A DNA stretch of 64,000 nt from Actinomycetes bacterium (GCA_021798955.1 JAJZBK010000002.1:118205-182204); one strand, 5' to 3'; numbered from the stretch's first letter, positions 1 through 10,226 are shown. Numbers and translations: made by a program. Notes: generated by a model from the sequence alone, not told the origin.

Positions 1-1773
1 CGCTGCGGACAGCTCGCTCTGGTCGATGAAGTGGTACGGCGTGGTGGCCGAGGACTCGAAGAGGAGCCCTTCCATCGAGTCGATGCAGCCGTTCGTCCAG
101 TACGGCAGCAGCATGAGCGACATGGTGGTGCCGAACTGGCCGAGGTCCGGGCTGTTGTACTCCCACATGGCCCGTCCGCAACCGTCGGTCGCCCCGACGT
201 GGGCCATCATGTCGACGACGGCCCGGTACTCGGGGTAGGCGGGCTTTCCCTGGTAGCCGGTGTAGTTCCACGTGGCCCAGGCGCTCGGCTGGTCGGCACC
301 CACGGTCACGCCCACCTTGGCCAGCGCCGTGGCGGGGAGGACCATGGGCGGGACGACCACCAGGCACGCGGCCACCAGGGCTACCAAGGGACCGGCGACC
401 GCACCGGCCGGCCACGAAGGTGGCGTAGGCCGGCGGAACCGGGTGATGCGCATGCCCGGCTGCCAGCCCGAGTCGCGCCCGGCAGCCCGGGCGAGACGGT
501 CACGAGCAGCGGTGCTCCAGCGCTCGTAGCGGCGGCGGCGCAGCCACCGGGCCGAGGCCGAGACCACCTCGGCCACGGCAACCCCGGCCAACAGGTCGAG
601 GCAGAGGAACCACAGGGGCAGGAACCGGACGTTGTAGAGCTTCCCCTGGGGGTCGAGGATGACGGCGGCGGCCGACAGCCCGCCCATGACAGAGACGAAC
701 CAGCCGACCCGGTTGCGGCGGACCGCGGTGGCGACAAGGCCCACGGAGGCAGAGACCTGGAGCCAGCGATCAGAGGCCGGGAAGAGCAGGTGGGGGAAGT
801 TGCCGACGTTGACCCAGCCCATGTTGGTCGTATAGGGCAGGTCGATGGCGAAGGGCAGGAGCCACCAGGCGGTGAGGCCCATACCCACCACGCCCACCAC
901 CGCGCACCACCAGAACCGGCGGACCCACCGCGCCCGGGCGGCCCGGCGCAACGGCGACGAAGAGCCACCGGCCAGGGAACGCACCGTCGTCAGGAGGTCA
1001 CCGTCGAGGACCAGCCAGACGACGGTCCCGACGATGACGAAGAAGGCGGCGACCAGGTGGCTGAGCACGGTGGCGGCCAGGAAGAGCACGGCGAGGGAAC
1101 GGTGGCGCCCGGTGCGCAGTCCGGCCGCCACCAAGCCCAGGGTGACGAGGGCGAGGGACAGCCCGAGCGAGTAGGCGTACTCCCCCGCCAGGGTGGACAG
1201 CAGGTTGCCACCGTCGATGGTGAAGCTGGGCTCGAAGAGGAACGGGAGGGTGGCGGCAGCGAGGCACCCGGGTCCGGGGTCGCGCAGACCGGCCAGGCGT
1301 CCGAACAGGTAGGCGGCGACGGGCAGGGTGAGCGACCCGAGCGCCGTGACCACCTTGAAGGAGACGTTGTAGGAGAGGACGGCGTGGAGCACGACGGCAA
1401 CGAAGGCCGGGGAGGGGAAGTAGAAGGTGTAGCCAGGGAAGCCGTCGTACCAAGCAGGGTCCCAGCCCGACAGCTTGCCGTGGGCGAGTAGGTGGGCGAG
1501 GAAGGCCGGCATCATGACGTGGGCGCCGGTGTCGCCGCCGTCGGTCGTGGTGTTGGAGAGCAGCAACGACGGGTGGAGCTGGGTGAGGACCACCACCGTG
1601 GCGCCCACCACGGCCAGGGCGGCCGCCCACGCCGGCCATGGGAAGCGGCTCGGTCGAGGGCGGGGTGCAGCGGGGCTGACCCGGTCGGGAGCGCCCGACC
1701 TCGGTTCGACGCCCGACCTCGGTTCGACGCCCGACCTCGGTTCGACGCCCGACGGCGGCGCGACCCGGCTCAC
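1..1773 (-). CDS. GT-C type multi-pass membrane protein, 3' part cut by window edge
   Basis: The reading frame runs off the left edge, so only the first 591 codons are visible. The GTG start at 1773 lies just after the stop of the CPBP protease gene (1776), so the two are probably cotranscribed. The N-terminus is Pro/Arg-rich with a triple VEPRSG repeat. A membrane segment (about residues 48-66) follows, then an acidic loop TTDGGDTGAH near residues 77-84. Long hydrophobic stretches continue with aromatic-rich loops such as WYDGFPGYTFYFPSP. A membrane anchor followed by an acidic first loop is the layout of GT-C fold lipid-phospho-sugar transferases and the related YfhO-like proteins. Substrate cannot be told. 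It could act in envelope glycan export with the other glycosyltransferases nearby. The family call is inference from topology; the coding assignment is firm. Confidence 0.75.
   Translation of the reverse strand, partial: MSRVAPPSGVEPRSGVEPRSGVEPRSGAPDRVSPAAPRPRPSRFPWPAWAAALAVVGATVVVLTQLHPSLLLSNTTTDGGDTGAHVMMPAFLAHLLAHGKLSGWDPAWYDGFPGYTFYFPSPAFVAVVLHAVLSYNVSFKVVTALGSLTLPVAAYLFGRLAGLRDPGPGCLAAATLPFLFEPSFTIDGGNLLSTLAGEYAYSLGLSLALVTLGLVAAGLRTGRHRSLAVLFLAATVLSHLVAAFFVIVGTVVWLVLDGDLLTTVRSLAGGSSSPLRRAARARWVRRFWWCAVVGVVGMGLTAWWLLPFAIDLPYTTNMGWVNVGNFPHLLFPASDRWLQVSASVGLVATAVRRNRVGWFVSVMGGLSAAAVILDPQGKLYNVRFLPLWFLCLDLLAGVAVAEVVSASARWLRRRRYERWSTAARDRLARAAGRDSGWQPGMRITRFRRPTPPSWPAGAVAGPLVALVAACLVVVPPMVLPATALAKVGVTVGADQPSAWATWNYTGYQGKPAYPEYRAVVDMMAHVGATDGCGRAMWEYNSPDLGQFGTTMSLMLLPYWTNGCIDSMEGLLFESSATTPYHFIDQSELSAA
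1693..1746. repeat. 18-bp perfect tandem repeat, three copies, inside a coding region
   Basis: The unit gcccgacctcggttcgac occurs three times in a row. It keeps frame and encodes VEPRSG three times in the disordered N-terminus of the GT-C protein. Confidence 0.9.
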
Positions 1774-1775
1774 GG

Positions 1776-2756
1776 CTAGAGCACCAACCCCGTCCCGGTG
1801 TGCAAGATAGCCACCACGGCGACCAGGTTGAACGACGCATGGGCAATCATGTTCATCCCAAGGCGCCCGGTCCGGTAGGAGACGACAGAGAGGATGATGC
1901 CGAAGGTGGCAAGGCCGAGGAGCTGGAGCGACTCGGCATGCGCCAGGCCGAAGAGCACGCCGGTCACCACCACCGCCAGCACAGGACCCAGCCTCCGCCC
2001 GAGCCCACCGCACAGGCGCACCAGCGCCCGGAGGAGCAGGCCGCGGAAGAACAGCTCCTCGAAGAACGGGGCACCGACGACCGTGGCCAGTGCGATCACC
2101 GCGAACCCCAGCCCGTGCGACCCACCGGTCAGCCGTTGGCTCGGCGCGTCGAAGCGCTGGTTGAAGTGGGGCACCAGGTGGGAGATGGGCAGGTAGATGA
2201 GCACGACGAGCAGCTGCCCACCGACCCCGATGGCGATACCGGCCAGGTCGACGGCCCGAAAGCGGAGCCCGACGTCACGAGCCAGTCGCCCCGTCCCACG
2301 CACGACGCTGGCCAGCCAGGGCCCGCCGGCAAAACCGGCCCACAGCCCCAGGAGCGTGGAGACGATGTACCAGGTCGGCGGCTCGTTCAGGCTCGCCACT
2401 CGGGACAGGTCGTGCAGGCTGCCGGTTGCCGCCGCCGCCAGGGCGGCGAAGATGGCGGCCACCACCTGTCCGATGACGAACCCGAGCCCGGCACAGAAGA
2501 GCCACCATCCCGCCGAACCAGGGGTGGCGGGTGCCGCCCCCTGGGCCAGTTGCTCGGCAAGCGAGCCTCCGTCGCCGTCGACCGGCTGGTCGGGTGCCGA
2601 CCACGACGGCACGGGTGCGCCCGGCGGCGGGACCCACCCCGGCGGCGGGACCCAGTCGGGCGGGGGCGGCACGGCAGCCGGCGGCATCCACGGCGCCGGC
2701 TGGCCGGACGGTCGCACCTGGCCGGCGTCGTCGCTGCCCTCGGGCCACTCGGTCAC
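1776..2756 (-). CDS. CPBP family intramembrane metalloprotease
   Basis: This 326-aa protein has a Pro/Trp-rich cytosolic-looking N-terminus (residues 25-50, repeats of WVPPPG), then several membrane helices from about residue 84. The CPBP (CAAX protease/bacteriocin-processing, Abi) signature is present: EELFFRG with the Glu pair at 233-234, FGLAHA with His273, and HASFN with His306 and Asn310. These residues form the glutamate/histidine active site of the family. The substrate is unknown; bacterial members are linked to prenyl-protein-like processing, bacteriocin immunity or protein secretion. The GTG start at 2756 has no Shine-Dalgarno but has TAACGT 6 nt upstream, so a leaderless message is likely. 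It is divergent from ftsH and followed closely by the GT-C gene. Confidence 0.85.
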   Translation of the reverse strand: MTEWPEGSDDAGQVRPSGQPAPWMPPAAVPPPPDWVPPPGWVPPPGAPVPSWSAPDQPVDGDGGSLAEQLAQGAAPATPGSAGWWLFCAGLGFVIGQVVAAIFAALAAAATGSLHDLSRVASLNEPPTWYIVSTLLGLWAGFAGGPWLASVVRGTGRLARDVGLRFRAVDLAGIAIGVGGQLLVVLIYLPISHLVPHFNQRFDAPSQRLTGGSHGLGFAVIALATVVGAPFFEELFFRGLLLRALVRLCGGLGRRLGPVLAVVVTGVLFGLAHAESLQLLGLATFGIILSVVSYRTGRLGMNMIAHASFNLVAVVAILHTGTGLVL

Positions 2757-2762
2757 CCCGTC

Positions 2763-2768
2763 ACGTTA
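2763..2768 (-). promoter_or_regulatory. -10 element, likely leaderless promoter of the CPBP gene
   Basis: TAACGT on the minus strand ends 6 nt before the GTG start at 2756. No good -35 is seen. Confidence 0.45.
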
Positions 2769-2927
2769 TCGACCGGCACCTCGTCGGCGGCGGCGGCCTC
2801 CGTCGAGCCCGCGCCGGTTCCCCGCCAGGTTCTCCAGCCGGCCACCAGCCGGTCCGGCCGGGCCGACGGCCCGGACCAGTCGCCGATCCCGCTCGAGCCC
2901 GATGCGCCACGGTGCCCAGCTGGCGCA

Positions 2928-2933
2928 TAGCAT
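2928..2933 (+). promoter_or_regulatory. -10 element, likely leaderless promoter of ftsH
   Basis: TAGCAT ends 6 nt before the GTG start at 2940, where no Shine-Dalgarno is visible. Confidence 0.45.
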
Positions 2934-2939
2934 GGCGGG

Positions 2940-5192
2940 GTGACTCCGCCGAACCCCGACTTCCCCGGCTCTCCCCCGTCGGGGGGCACCGGCCAGGGAC
3001 CGAACGGCGCCAACCGGAACCGGTTGCTCCTCTACCTCGTCCTGGCCGTCGTCATCGTGGGCGTGTTCATCCTCCCGTCCCTGATGTCGAAGTCGAGCGC
3101 TCGTCAGCTGACCTACAACACGTTCCTCAACGACCTGCAGTCCAAGCAGGTACGGACGGCCTCGGTCAACCAGTCCTCCGGGCAGATCACCGGCACGCTC
3201 GCCAACGGCGCCAGCTACACGGTCAGCGGTCCCAACCCGGTGCAGAACTCGGAGATCGAAGCGCTCAAGCCGCTCGGCAACAACTACTCCCTGGTGACGC
3301 CGTCGTCCAACAACCTGCTCAGCATCTTGCTGACCTGGATCCTTCCCTTTGCGCTGCTGATCGGTCTGATGGTGTGGATGAGCAGGAGGGCGCAGGGACA
3401 GATGGGCAGCATCATGTCGATCGGCCGCTCGAAGGCCAAGCTCTACTCGACCGAGCGCCCGTCGACCACCTTCGACGACGTCGCCGGGTACGCCGGAGTG
3501 AAGCTCGAGATCAGCGAGGTCGTCGACTTCCTCAAGACGCCGGCCCGCTTCAAGGAGATCGGAGCCCGCATCCCCAAGGGCATCCTGCTCGTCGGGCCGC
3601 CCGGGACGGGCAAGACGCTGCTCGCCCGCGCCGTCGCCGGCGAGGCTGGCGTCCCCTTCCTGTCGGTGAGTGGGTCGGACTTCATGGAGATGTTCGTCGG
3701 GGTCGGCGCCAGCCGGGTACGCGACCTGTTCCAGACGGCTCGCAAACAGGCTCCCGCCATCGTCTTCATCGACGAGATCGACTCGATCGGTCGCAAGCGG
3801 GGTGCGGGGCTCGGCGGCGGGCACGACGAGCGCGAGCAGACCCTCAACCAGATGCTGTCGGAGATGGACGGCTTCGACCCGACCGAGGGCATCGTGGTCA
3901 TGGCAGCGACCAACCGGCCCGACATCCTCGACCCTGCGATCCTTCGACCCGGCCGCTTCGACCGTCAGATCGTGGTCCCCCTCCCCGACCTCGAGGAACG
4001 TCTGCCCATCCTGCAGGTCCACTGCAAGGACAAGCGAGTCGCCCCCGACGTCGACCTCGAAGTCGTGGCCCGGGGCACGCCGGGCATGAGCGGTGCCGAC
4101 CTGGCCAACCTGGTCAACGAAGCCGCGCTGCACGCCGTGCGGCGGGGCTCGAAGACAATCGAGAACGTCGACTTCGAAGCGTCACGCGACCGGGTCCTGA
4201 TGGGCCAGCGCCGCGAGAGCTTGGTCCTCTCGAACGAGGAGAAGGAACGGGTCGCCTTCCACGAGGGCGGGCACGCCGTCCTCGCCTACGTGCTCCCGCA
4301 CGCCGACCCCGTCCACAAGGTGACCATCCTCCCCACCGGCATGGCCCTCGGCGTCACCATGCAGCTGCCCATGGAAGAGCGGCACATCTACCCTCGCCAG
4401 CAGATCGAGGACACCCTCGCCGTGCGGATGGGCGGGCGGGCGGCCGAGCTGCTCGTCTACGGCGACCTCTCGACCGGCGCCAGCAACGACCTGGTCGGCA
4501 ACACCGAGCTCGCCCGCAAGATGGTCCGCGAGTGGGGGATGAGCGACAAGATCGGCCCGATGGCCTGGGGGTCACAAGGACAGGTCTTCTTGGGCGACGA
4601 CCTGATGCACACCCGCGACTACTCGGAGCACACCAGCCGGGTCATCGACGATGAAGTCGAGCTGATCCTCCGAGCCCAGGAGGAGCGCGCGCTCGAGGTG
4701 CTCTCCCGCCACCGGGGCGGGCTGGACGCCGTTGCCCGAGCGCTCCTCGACGAGGAGACGATCGACGGAGAGACAGTGGGCCGCCTGGTCGACACCGCCT
4801 ATGGCCGGCCCGTGCACGAGTCCGGCGCCAAGCAGGCCCCACCGATCTTCTCCCGCGCCAACGGGACCGCGAGCGCCACCGCCGGGGGCAACGGGGCCGA
4901 CGAGGGAACGGCAGCGGCCGAAGGATCGCCAGACGACGAGCGTGCGGCCGTCACGTCGACGGCCAGCCACGCAGCCGAGGGAGCCGCTGGGCAGCCGAGC
5001 CCGTCGGGTACGGCAACCAGCCAGCCCGGGGCCGACGGAGCGGATGCGGGACGCCCCCCCGCCCCGTGGCCTCCGCCGCCCCCGCCAGGGGGGCACTGGG
5101 CCCCCCCGCAGCCACCGTGGCCGTCCCACCAGGGGACGCCGTGGCCACAGGGGCAGGCACCGTGGCCGCCGCCGCCGCCTCCCGCCCGCTGA
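2940..5192 (+). CDS. ftsH: ATP-dependent zinc metalloprotease FtsH
   Basis: This 750-aa membrane-anchored AAA+ protease degrades unassembled membrane proteins and selected soluble regulators. Membrane helix 1 is at about residues 26-47 and helix 2 at about 122-145, flanking the small extracytoplasmic domain. The AAA module has Walker A GPPGTGKT at 219-226, a Walker B FIDEID, and an SRH region with ATNRPD. The peptidase has the zinc motif HEGGH at 441-445 and the downstream acidic ligand region near [11 protein letters not shown]. All key residues are intact. Unusual is the C-terminal tail of about 150 residues, first Ala/Gly-rich, then dominated by Pro and Trp (PWPPPPPP repeats). Length exceeds the usual 610-650 aa because of this tail. 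The GTG start is supported by the -10 placed 6 nt upstream and by the membrane segment close behind it. Confidence 0.97.
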   Translation: MTPPNPDFPGSPPSGGTGQGPNGANRNRLLLYLVLAVVIVGVFILPSLMSKSSARQLTYNTFLNDLQSKQVRTASVNQSSGQITGTLANGASYTVSGPNPVQNSEIEALKPLGNNYSLVTPSSNNLLSILLTWILPFALLIGLMVWMSRRAQGQMGSIMSIGRSKAKLYSTERPSTTFDDVAGYAGVKLEISEVVDFLKTPARFKEIGARIPKGILLVGPPGTGKTLLARAVAGEAGVPFLSVSGSDFMEMFVGVGASRVRDLFQTARKQAPAIVFIDEIDSIGRKRGAGLGGGHDEREQTLNQMLSEMDGFDPTEGIVVMAATNRPDILDPAILRPGRFDRQIVVPLPDLEERLPILQVHCKDKRVAPDVDLEVVARGTPGMSGADLANLVNEAALHAVRRGSKTIENVDFEASRDRVLMGQRRESLVLSNEEKERVAFHEGGHAVLAYVLPHADPVHKVTILPTGMALGVTMQLPMEERHIYPRQQIEDTLAVRMGGRAAELLVYGDLSTGASNDLVGNTELARKMVREWGMSDKIGPMAWGSQGQVFLGDDLMHTRDYSEHTSRVIDDEVELILRAQEERALEVLSRHRGGLDAVARALLDEETIDGETVGRLVDTAYGRPVHESGAKQAPPIFSRANGTASATAGGNGADEGTAAAEGSPDDERAAVTSTASHAAEGAAGQPSPSGTATSQPGADGADAGRPPAPWPPPPPPGGHWAPPQPPWPSHQGTPWPQGQAPWPPPPPPAR

Positions 5193-5196
5193 GCCG

Positions 5197-5284
5197 CTGA
5201 GCTCCCTGCCGGCCTTCGGCAATGCCGGCCGCTGAGCTCCCTGCCGGCCTTCGGGAATGCCGGCCGCTGAGCTCCCTGCCGGCC
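5197..5284. repeat. 35-bp tandem repeat (2.5 copies) with two hairpins, probable terminator of ftsH
   Basis: Units begin at 5197, 5232 and 5267 (the last is partial). Each full unit folds as GCCGGC, a 10-nt loop, then GCCGGC (5208-5229 and 5243-5264). It lies 4 nt past the ftsH stop and between convergent genes, so it may act as a two-way terminator. There is no T-run. The rest of 5285-5357 shows nothing recognisable. Confidence 0.6.
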
Positions 5285-5357
5285 GCCCCCAGCGATCGGT
5301 GCCGCCCCGGTCCTGGCCCTTGCTCGATCGAGGATCGGGGCGCAAGGGGACCAGGGC

Positions 5358-6815
5358 TCAGGACGCCAGCCGCTCCACGTAGGGGATGGCTGGCACCACG
5401 ACGACGCCCGGAGCTCCGGCCGGGACGGCCTGCGCCTCGACGACGACCGGGGCGCTCGCTCGGACGACCACAGGACCGACCCCGGCCATGAGCGGGCCAG
5501 GGACGACGCCGACTCCGTGCCCGACCACGACCACGCGACGGAGCACGCGTCCGGTGGCGAGCGAGCTGATCGACACGTCGACCGGCACCTCAGCCGAGTC
5601 GGCAACGGCGAGGTCGGAGAGCACCGCGCCGGCCACCGGTGGCGCACCGACCGGAGACGGCCCGGGGACCAGCCACTGCCTAGCCGGCAGCCCGGTACCC
5701 AGCCACGAGCCGGTCTTCGGGGGGGCGGCGGACGCCGCCGCCGTGACGGTCCTGGCTGCGATCACCGGGGCTCCGGCCGTCACCTCCACTCCGAACGGCG
5801 TGCCGGTGGGGAGCCCTCCGGTCGACATGAGGTCGACGGTGACCAGCGCCCGGCCGGGCACCACCACACGGCGGGGCAGGACGGTCGCCTGGCCCAGCTC
5901 GAAGGAGATGGTGGCGGTGGTGTCAGCCGCACCCGGGTTGGCCACCTCGATGGTCGAGGTCGAGCCCGGGGTGGCGTCCGTGTCGGCGAACGACCACGAC
6001 GTCCGGGAGGCACGGGTCCCGAGCACCAGCGACAGCCCGGCACCGCCCGCCCACTGCTCGAGCTCGTCGGCTACCACCGAGCCGGACTCCGTCGTCACCA
6101 GCGTGGCCACCGCCGCGGCGTTCTGGACGTAGGTACCGACGTCCTCGCTCACGAGCTGGCCCGGCGAGAGGTCGATCCCTTGGTAGGGAGCGGGGACGAC
6201 CGCCCCCGACGGGGTGAGGAAGGTGACATCGGCCACGGTCGGCGCCGCCGTCGGGTCGAGCAGCGACAAGGTGAGCGAGCTGCCACCGGCCGTCGACCCT
6301 CCGGCCAGGACGAGCGACTGAGCGGGACGAGTCGCACACGGGGCTGCAGCCCACCCACCACTGCCGCGGACCACCTGGGTCGCCACCACCCCACCGCCTC
6401 CGAAGACGAACGACGAGGCCATCGGTCCCGCCGGAAGACCCACCGTCGGGTCCACCGACACCGACGAGTGGGACGGGACCACGAGCGTCGTCGGCTGGCC
6501 AGCCGGGTGGCCAGAAGACCCCGGAACGGCCGTCCGCATGGTGGCACGCACGGGGTGGACCCCCGTGTTGGTGAGGTAGACCACCGGGTCGGCGGGCTGA
6601 CCCGGTCCTGCCGTGCCGCCGGCACAAAAGGCCGCCGAAGCCGTGGCCGCCGGGTTGCCGACCACTGCGGTACCGACCACCCGGGCACGGGACGGGAGCG
6701 CGTGACCGACCACGGTGTCGACGACCCCGCCGATCGCCACGACGACCACCACCACCAGGGCGAGCAGGGGGCGGGCTCGGTCGGACCGACCCACTCGCCG
6801 CGCCGACGGCGTCAC
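5358..6815 (-). CDS. DUF5719 family secreted/anchored protein
   Basis: This 485-aa protein has one hydrophobic segment near the N-terminus (residues about 17-36, Val-rich) and a long Thr/Ser/Val/Gly-rich extracytoplasmic part with beta-sandwich character. Phrases such as VYLTNTGVHPVRATM and IEVANPGAADTTATISFELG resemble repeated immunoglobulin-like strands. This matches the DUF5719 family of actinobacteria, whose function is not established. Family members usually sit directly downstream of a very large GT2 membrane protein, as here. The GTG start at 6815 overlaps the stop of that gene (GTGA), which fixes the start and implies translational coupling. A role with the glycosyltransferase at the cell surface is inference from context. 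Confidence 0.8.
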   Translation of the reverse strand: MTPSARRVGRSDRARPLLALVVVVVVAIGGVVDTVVGHALPSRARVVGTAVVGNPAATASAAFCAGGTAGPGQPADPVVYLTNTGVHPVRATMRTAVPGSSGHPAGQPTTLVVPSHSSVSVDPTVGLPAGPMASSFVFGGGGVVATQVVRGSGGWAAAPCATRPAQSLVLAGGSTAGGSSLTLSLLDPTAAPTVADVTFLTPSGAVVPAPYQGIDLSPGQLVSEDVGTYVQNAAAVATLVTTESGSVVADELEQWAGGAGLSLVLGTRASRTSWSFADTDATPGSTSTIEVANPGAADTTATISFELGQATVLPRRVVVPGRALVTVDLMSTGGLPTGTPFGVEVTAGAPVIAARTVTAAASAAPPKTGSWLGTGLPARQWLVPGPSPVGAPPVAGAVLSDLAVADSAEVPVDVSISSLATGRVLRRVVVVGHGVGVVPGPLMAGVGPVVVRASAPVVVEAQAVPAGAPGVVVVPAIPYVERLAS

Positions 6816-9800
6816 GCCTGCTCCTCAGGTCGTGGCGGGCTGGGCTCGGGTCGTTCGTCGTCCGCGGTCGGTGGAGCGGTGCGGTCCTTTCGGTGCCGGA
6901 ACCGGAGGAGCGACGGGCGCCGAGCCACCGTCAGGGCCCACCGAGGCCGCCCCCCCACGGAGACCACCAGCACGGCCAGCCAGGCGAGGACGACGTAGGC
7001 CGTCGCCACGACCGGCAGAGCACCGGCGTCGAAGGTCAGGCTGGCCGGTCCGGGGCGCGTCACGGCGTAGGTGGCGACCCAACCAGAGGTGCGCCGCTCC
7101 GGCGCCGGTCCGGCCGCCCCCACCAGGTGCCAGCGGGAGGCGGGTGCCAGGGCGGCCACCACCGTGCCCCGCCGCAGCGAGCCGCCAAAGCTGGTGGCAG
7201 AAGGACGGCCGGCCAGCACGGGCGTGGCCCCGGGGAGGACGGGACTGCCCGGGGCTCGGTCGACGAGCGCCGGCTCGGAGAGCGTCCCGGGCCGACCGGT
7301 GTGGGCGGCGACCTCGGCGCGCACCGGGACCCAGGCCAGGTTCTGGTAGACGGTGATCCCAGCCTGCGCGAGCACGGGTGTCAGGTCGAGCTGACGGGAG
7401 AGCGCCGGCAGCAGGTCGGCCGGGAGGGGAAACGTCATGGGCCGCTGGAGCCCAGGGATCAACGGAGCGAGCGAGCCCAGCACGGCGATATAGCGGACCC
7501 CGGCCGGCGCCAGAAGGCTGCCGACCTGGTCGGTCAGGCCCGAGCTGGCCTCGGTCACCGCTTCGGCAAGGCGGGACGCCGGCCCGGGCGCAGCCGCGTC
7601 CCACAACCACGTCGCGTTGGCCGGACCGTCCTCTGAGGTGGCATAGGCGAGGCCGTCGCCGACCGGCCACGACGCCTGGGTGAGCGAACGAGGGTCGCCG
7701 AGCCAGAGCACGCGGAAGGCGCCCTCCCGTCGCTGTGCCGCCATCCAGTTGACCGTCTGGGCGAAGTCCGTGGTCGGGAGGTCGAACCGCCCAGGCAACG
7801 CCGACACCAGAGTAGGAAGCGCACCGAGGACGACGGCCGCCGCCGCCACCCCTGCGGCGAGCTGACGCCACCCGAAGGCGGCGACCCGGAGGTCCTCCTC
7901 GAAGGCCACGACGCCGGCACCGATGGCTATGGCCAGCCCGGCGGCGGCGACCGTCAGCACCACGGCGGGCTCGAGTGCCACCACGCCGGTCCAACCTCGG
8001 GCCGACGCCCACGCAGCGACCCACGCGGCGACGACGAGCGCCCAGCACCGGCCGGCCCATGCCGCCCGCGTCGAGCGCCCGAGAAGCACCGGCAGCAGCG
8101 CCGCCAGGGCGAACCCCCACGCCAGCGGTGAGTCGCCGATCGGCCCCAGCGACAGGCGCACGATGGTGCCCCAGCTCGGCGCGCCGATGGCCGTGGTCGG
8201 CGTCCCGAGCACAGACCACGCACTACTGCCGGCGCTCGCCACCCCGACGAGCCAGGGCAGGCACAAGAGCGCAGCGACGGCCGTCGCTCCGACGGTGGCG
8301 GCAGCGACGCGTCGAGCGGCGCCGCGGTCGAGGACGACCACGTCGACGACGACCAGGACCAGGCCTGTGCCCACGACGAGCAACGCAGCAGCCGGTACGA
8401 ACGAGACGAGGACGGCCTCGAGCAGGCCCAGGCGCACCACCGTGCGGGCCAAGCTGACCCGGCGGCGGTAGGGGGAGCGTGCGGACGCCCCGAAGAGGAG
8501 CCCGAGGACCCAGGGCATGCCGGCGTAGGTGACCAGCACGTCGAGGCGGCCCTGGGCGAGGGCGTCGTAGGGCAGTGGCATGGCCAAGTAGGCAATGCCG
8601 GCGACCGTTGCCGCCCGCTGTGAACCGAACGGCCGAACGGCCGAGACAGCCCCCCAGGCACCGAGGGGCAGACAGCCCAGCACCACCACCTTCTCGGCGA
8701 GGCCCATGGCTCCGAACAGGATCGTCCCGAGCACGCCGAGGAGCGCGAAGGCCGGGGTTGCCGGTGCCGCCTGCCCGACACCAGCCGGGTGCCAGCTGGC
8801 GGCAAACTGCGTGAAGGTCGCTGACCAGCTCGGGAACGGGACGAACTGACCGACGACGGGGATCGACCCCACGAGCAGGCTGCGCACCCCCACGACGAGC
8901 ACGAAAGCGGCGGTCAGCCAGACGGCGACGGTCACCTGTGGTGCGAGGGCGCCACGCCTCCCGGCGGTGGCACGGTCGTCCTCGGCCGTGACCTCGTCGG
9001 CGGGCGCGACGCCCGCCTCCGCAAGAGCGGCGGAGTCGTCGAGGGCGTCCGGGTCGAGGTGTGCCTCCCTGAAACCACGCTCGACCAGGCGCTCCCCGTA
9101 CGACGAGAGCCGGCTGCTCCCGCCGACCTGCAGCGAGCGCACCTCGCGGTCGCTCAGCTGCCGCGTCGCCTTCACGGAACGCCGGGCAGCCCGCAGCTCC
9201 CGTCTGCGGCCGAGGTTCCATCGCCAGGCACGGATGACGGCCACAGCCCGGTCGCGGTCGCCAGCGATGGTGGCCACCACCACCTCGGCCACCGCCAGCA
9301 CGACGACCTGAGGAAGCACGCGCACCAGATGACCCGTGCTGTAGCAGGTCAGGACCGCAGCGAGCTCGTGGCGACGCTGGAGCTCGCGCAGGGTGACCGG
9401 ACGGGCCCCAGGGCGAGGCGAACCCACCAGGGAAGGCTCCAGCGGCCGCTGTCCGGAGGCCAGCACCTCGCGATGGCGGACCACGGCGTCAGGGGCGACG
9501 ATGACCCGTGCCCCGGCCACCTGGGCACGCCACGAGAGGTCGAGGTCCTCCCCCATGGCCACGATGTCCCGGTCGAAGCCTCCGAGGGCACCGAACAGGT
9601 CGGCACGCACCAGCGTGCAGCCGCCCGGCGCCACGAACACGTCCCGCACGGCGTCGTGCTGCCCGTGGTCGATCTCGAAGGGCTGGACCCGGTCCACGAC
9701 CGAGCCACCTTTGTCGAGCGCCATGCCCACATGGAGGAGGCGGGCGGGGTCGTCCCAGCTGACGAACTTGGGCGAGACGACCCCGGCGTTCGAACGGAAC

Positions 9801-10138
9801 GCCTCCTCGACGAGCCGGTGCACGGCATCAGGGGCAAGTGCGACGTCGTCGTGGCAGAAGAGGTAGTAGGCCGCACCCTCCACCATCGAACGCACCTCGT
9901 CGGCAGCGGCGGCGAAGCCGACGTTCGCTTCGAGCCGACGCACGAAGGCATCGGGGAGCCGGGCTGCTACGCGCTCGGCCACGGTGGGGCCACCATCGTC
10001 TGGAGTCGCCGCGTCGAGGACCAGGACGGACAGCTCGGGATAGTCCTGCTCGGCCAACGACCCCAACGCCTCGTCGAACCACTCACCGGGCTGGTGGGCG
10101 ACGACGACGGCGACGACCGGCGGGGCCAGGGCATCCAT
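6812..10138 (-). CDS. Giant GT2-family glycosyltransferase with C-terminal multi-pass membrane region
   Basis: This 1108-aa protein has two parts. Residues 1 to about 230 form a GT-A fold family 2 glycosyltransferase: VVAVVVAHQPGEWFDEAL start, an acidic CHDDVAL metal/nucleotide site, and the acceptor-side GEDLDLSWR. The rest is a large integral membrane region with many helices and extracytoplasmic loops ending in a helix and a basic tail. This layout is known in actinobacteria next to DUF5719 proteins, where it probably adds sugars to an envelope polymer. The true start is taken as ATG at 10138, because the family begins only a few residues before VVAVVVAH. An in-frame ATG at 10273 would add 45 unconserved residues. 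It overlaps the DUF5719 gene by GTGA. Confidence 0.88.
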   Translation of the reverse strand: MDALAPPVVAVVVAHQPGEWFDEALGSLAEQDYPELSVLVLDAATPDDGGPTVAERVAARLPDAFVRRLEANVGFAAAADEVRSMVEGAAYYLFCHDDVALAPDAVHRLVEEAFRSNAGVVSPKFVSWDDPARLLHVGMALDKGGSVVDRVQPFEIDHGQHDAVRDVFVAPGGCTLVRADLFGALGGFDRDIVAMGEDLDLSWRAQVAGARVIVAPDAVVRHREVLASGQRPLEPSLVGSPRPGARPVTLRELQRRHELAAVLTCYSTGHLVRVLPQVVVLAVAEVVVATIAGDRDRAVAVIRAWRWNLGRRRELRAARRSVKATRQLSDREVRSLQVGGSSRLSSYGERLVERGFREAHLDPDALDDSAALAEAGVAPADEVTAEDDRATAGRRGALAPQVTVAVWLTAAFVLVVGVRSLLVGSIPVVGQFVPFPSWSATFTQFAASWHPAGVGQAAPATPAFALLGVLGTILFGAMGLAEKVVVLGCLPLGAWGAVSAVRPFGSQRAATVAGIAYLAMPLPYDALAQGRLDVLVTYAGMPWVLGLLFGASARSPYRRRVSLARTVVRLGLLEAVLVSFVPAAALLVVGTGLVLVVVDVVVLDRGAARRVAAATVGATAVAALLCLPWLVGVASAGSSAWSVLGTPTTAIGAPSWGTIVRLSLGPIGDSPLAWGFALAALLPVLLGRSTRAAWAGRCWALVVAAWVAAWASARGWTGVVALEPAVVLTVAAAGLAIAIGAGVVAFEEDLRVAAFGWRQLAAGVAAAAVVLGALPTLVSALPGRFDLPTTDFAQTVNWMAAQRREGAFRVLWLGDPRSLTQASWPVGDGLAYATSEDGPANATWLWDAAAPGPASRLAEAVTEASSGLTDQVGSLLAPAGVRYIAVLGSLAPLIPGLQRPMTFPLPADLLPALSRQLDLTPVLAQAGITVYQNLAWVPVRAEVAAHTGRPGTLSEPALVDRAPGSPVLPGATPVLAGRPSATSFGGSLRRGTVVAALAPASRWHLVGAAGPAPERRTSGWVATYAVTRPGPASLTFDAGALPVVATAYVVLAWLAVLVVSVGGRPRWALTVARRPSLLRFRHRKDRTAPPTADDERPEPSPPRPEEQA

Positions 10139-10226
10139 CAGGGTGCCGAGGCTACTGGCACCGGGCACACCACCGACAACGCGCCTGCTCGCGTCGACCG
10201 ACACCGGGACCCGTGGTCTTGAATGC

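Noticed and set aside
31..1491. Long open plus-strand frame opposite the GT-C gene
   Set aside because: Low-complexity Gly/Arg/His-rich translation; the minus-strand frame gives a coherent membrane protein. The same reasoning removed many long antisense frames caused by the high GC content.
2531..4654. 707-codon plus-strand frame overlapping ftsH
   Set aside because: It is the shifted frame of ftsH, Arg/Pro-rich with no domain; ftsH in the other frame is unmistakable.
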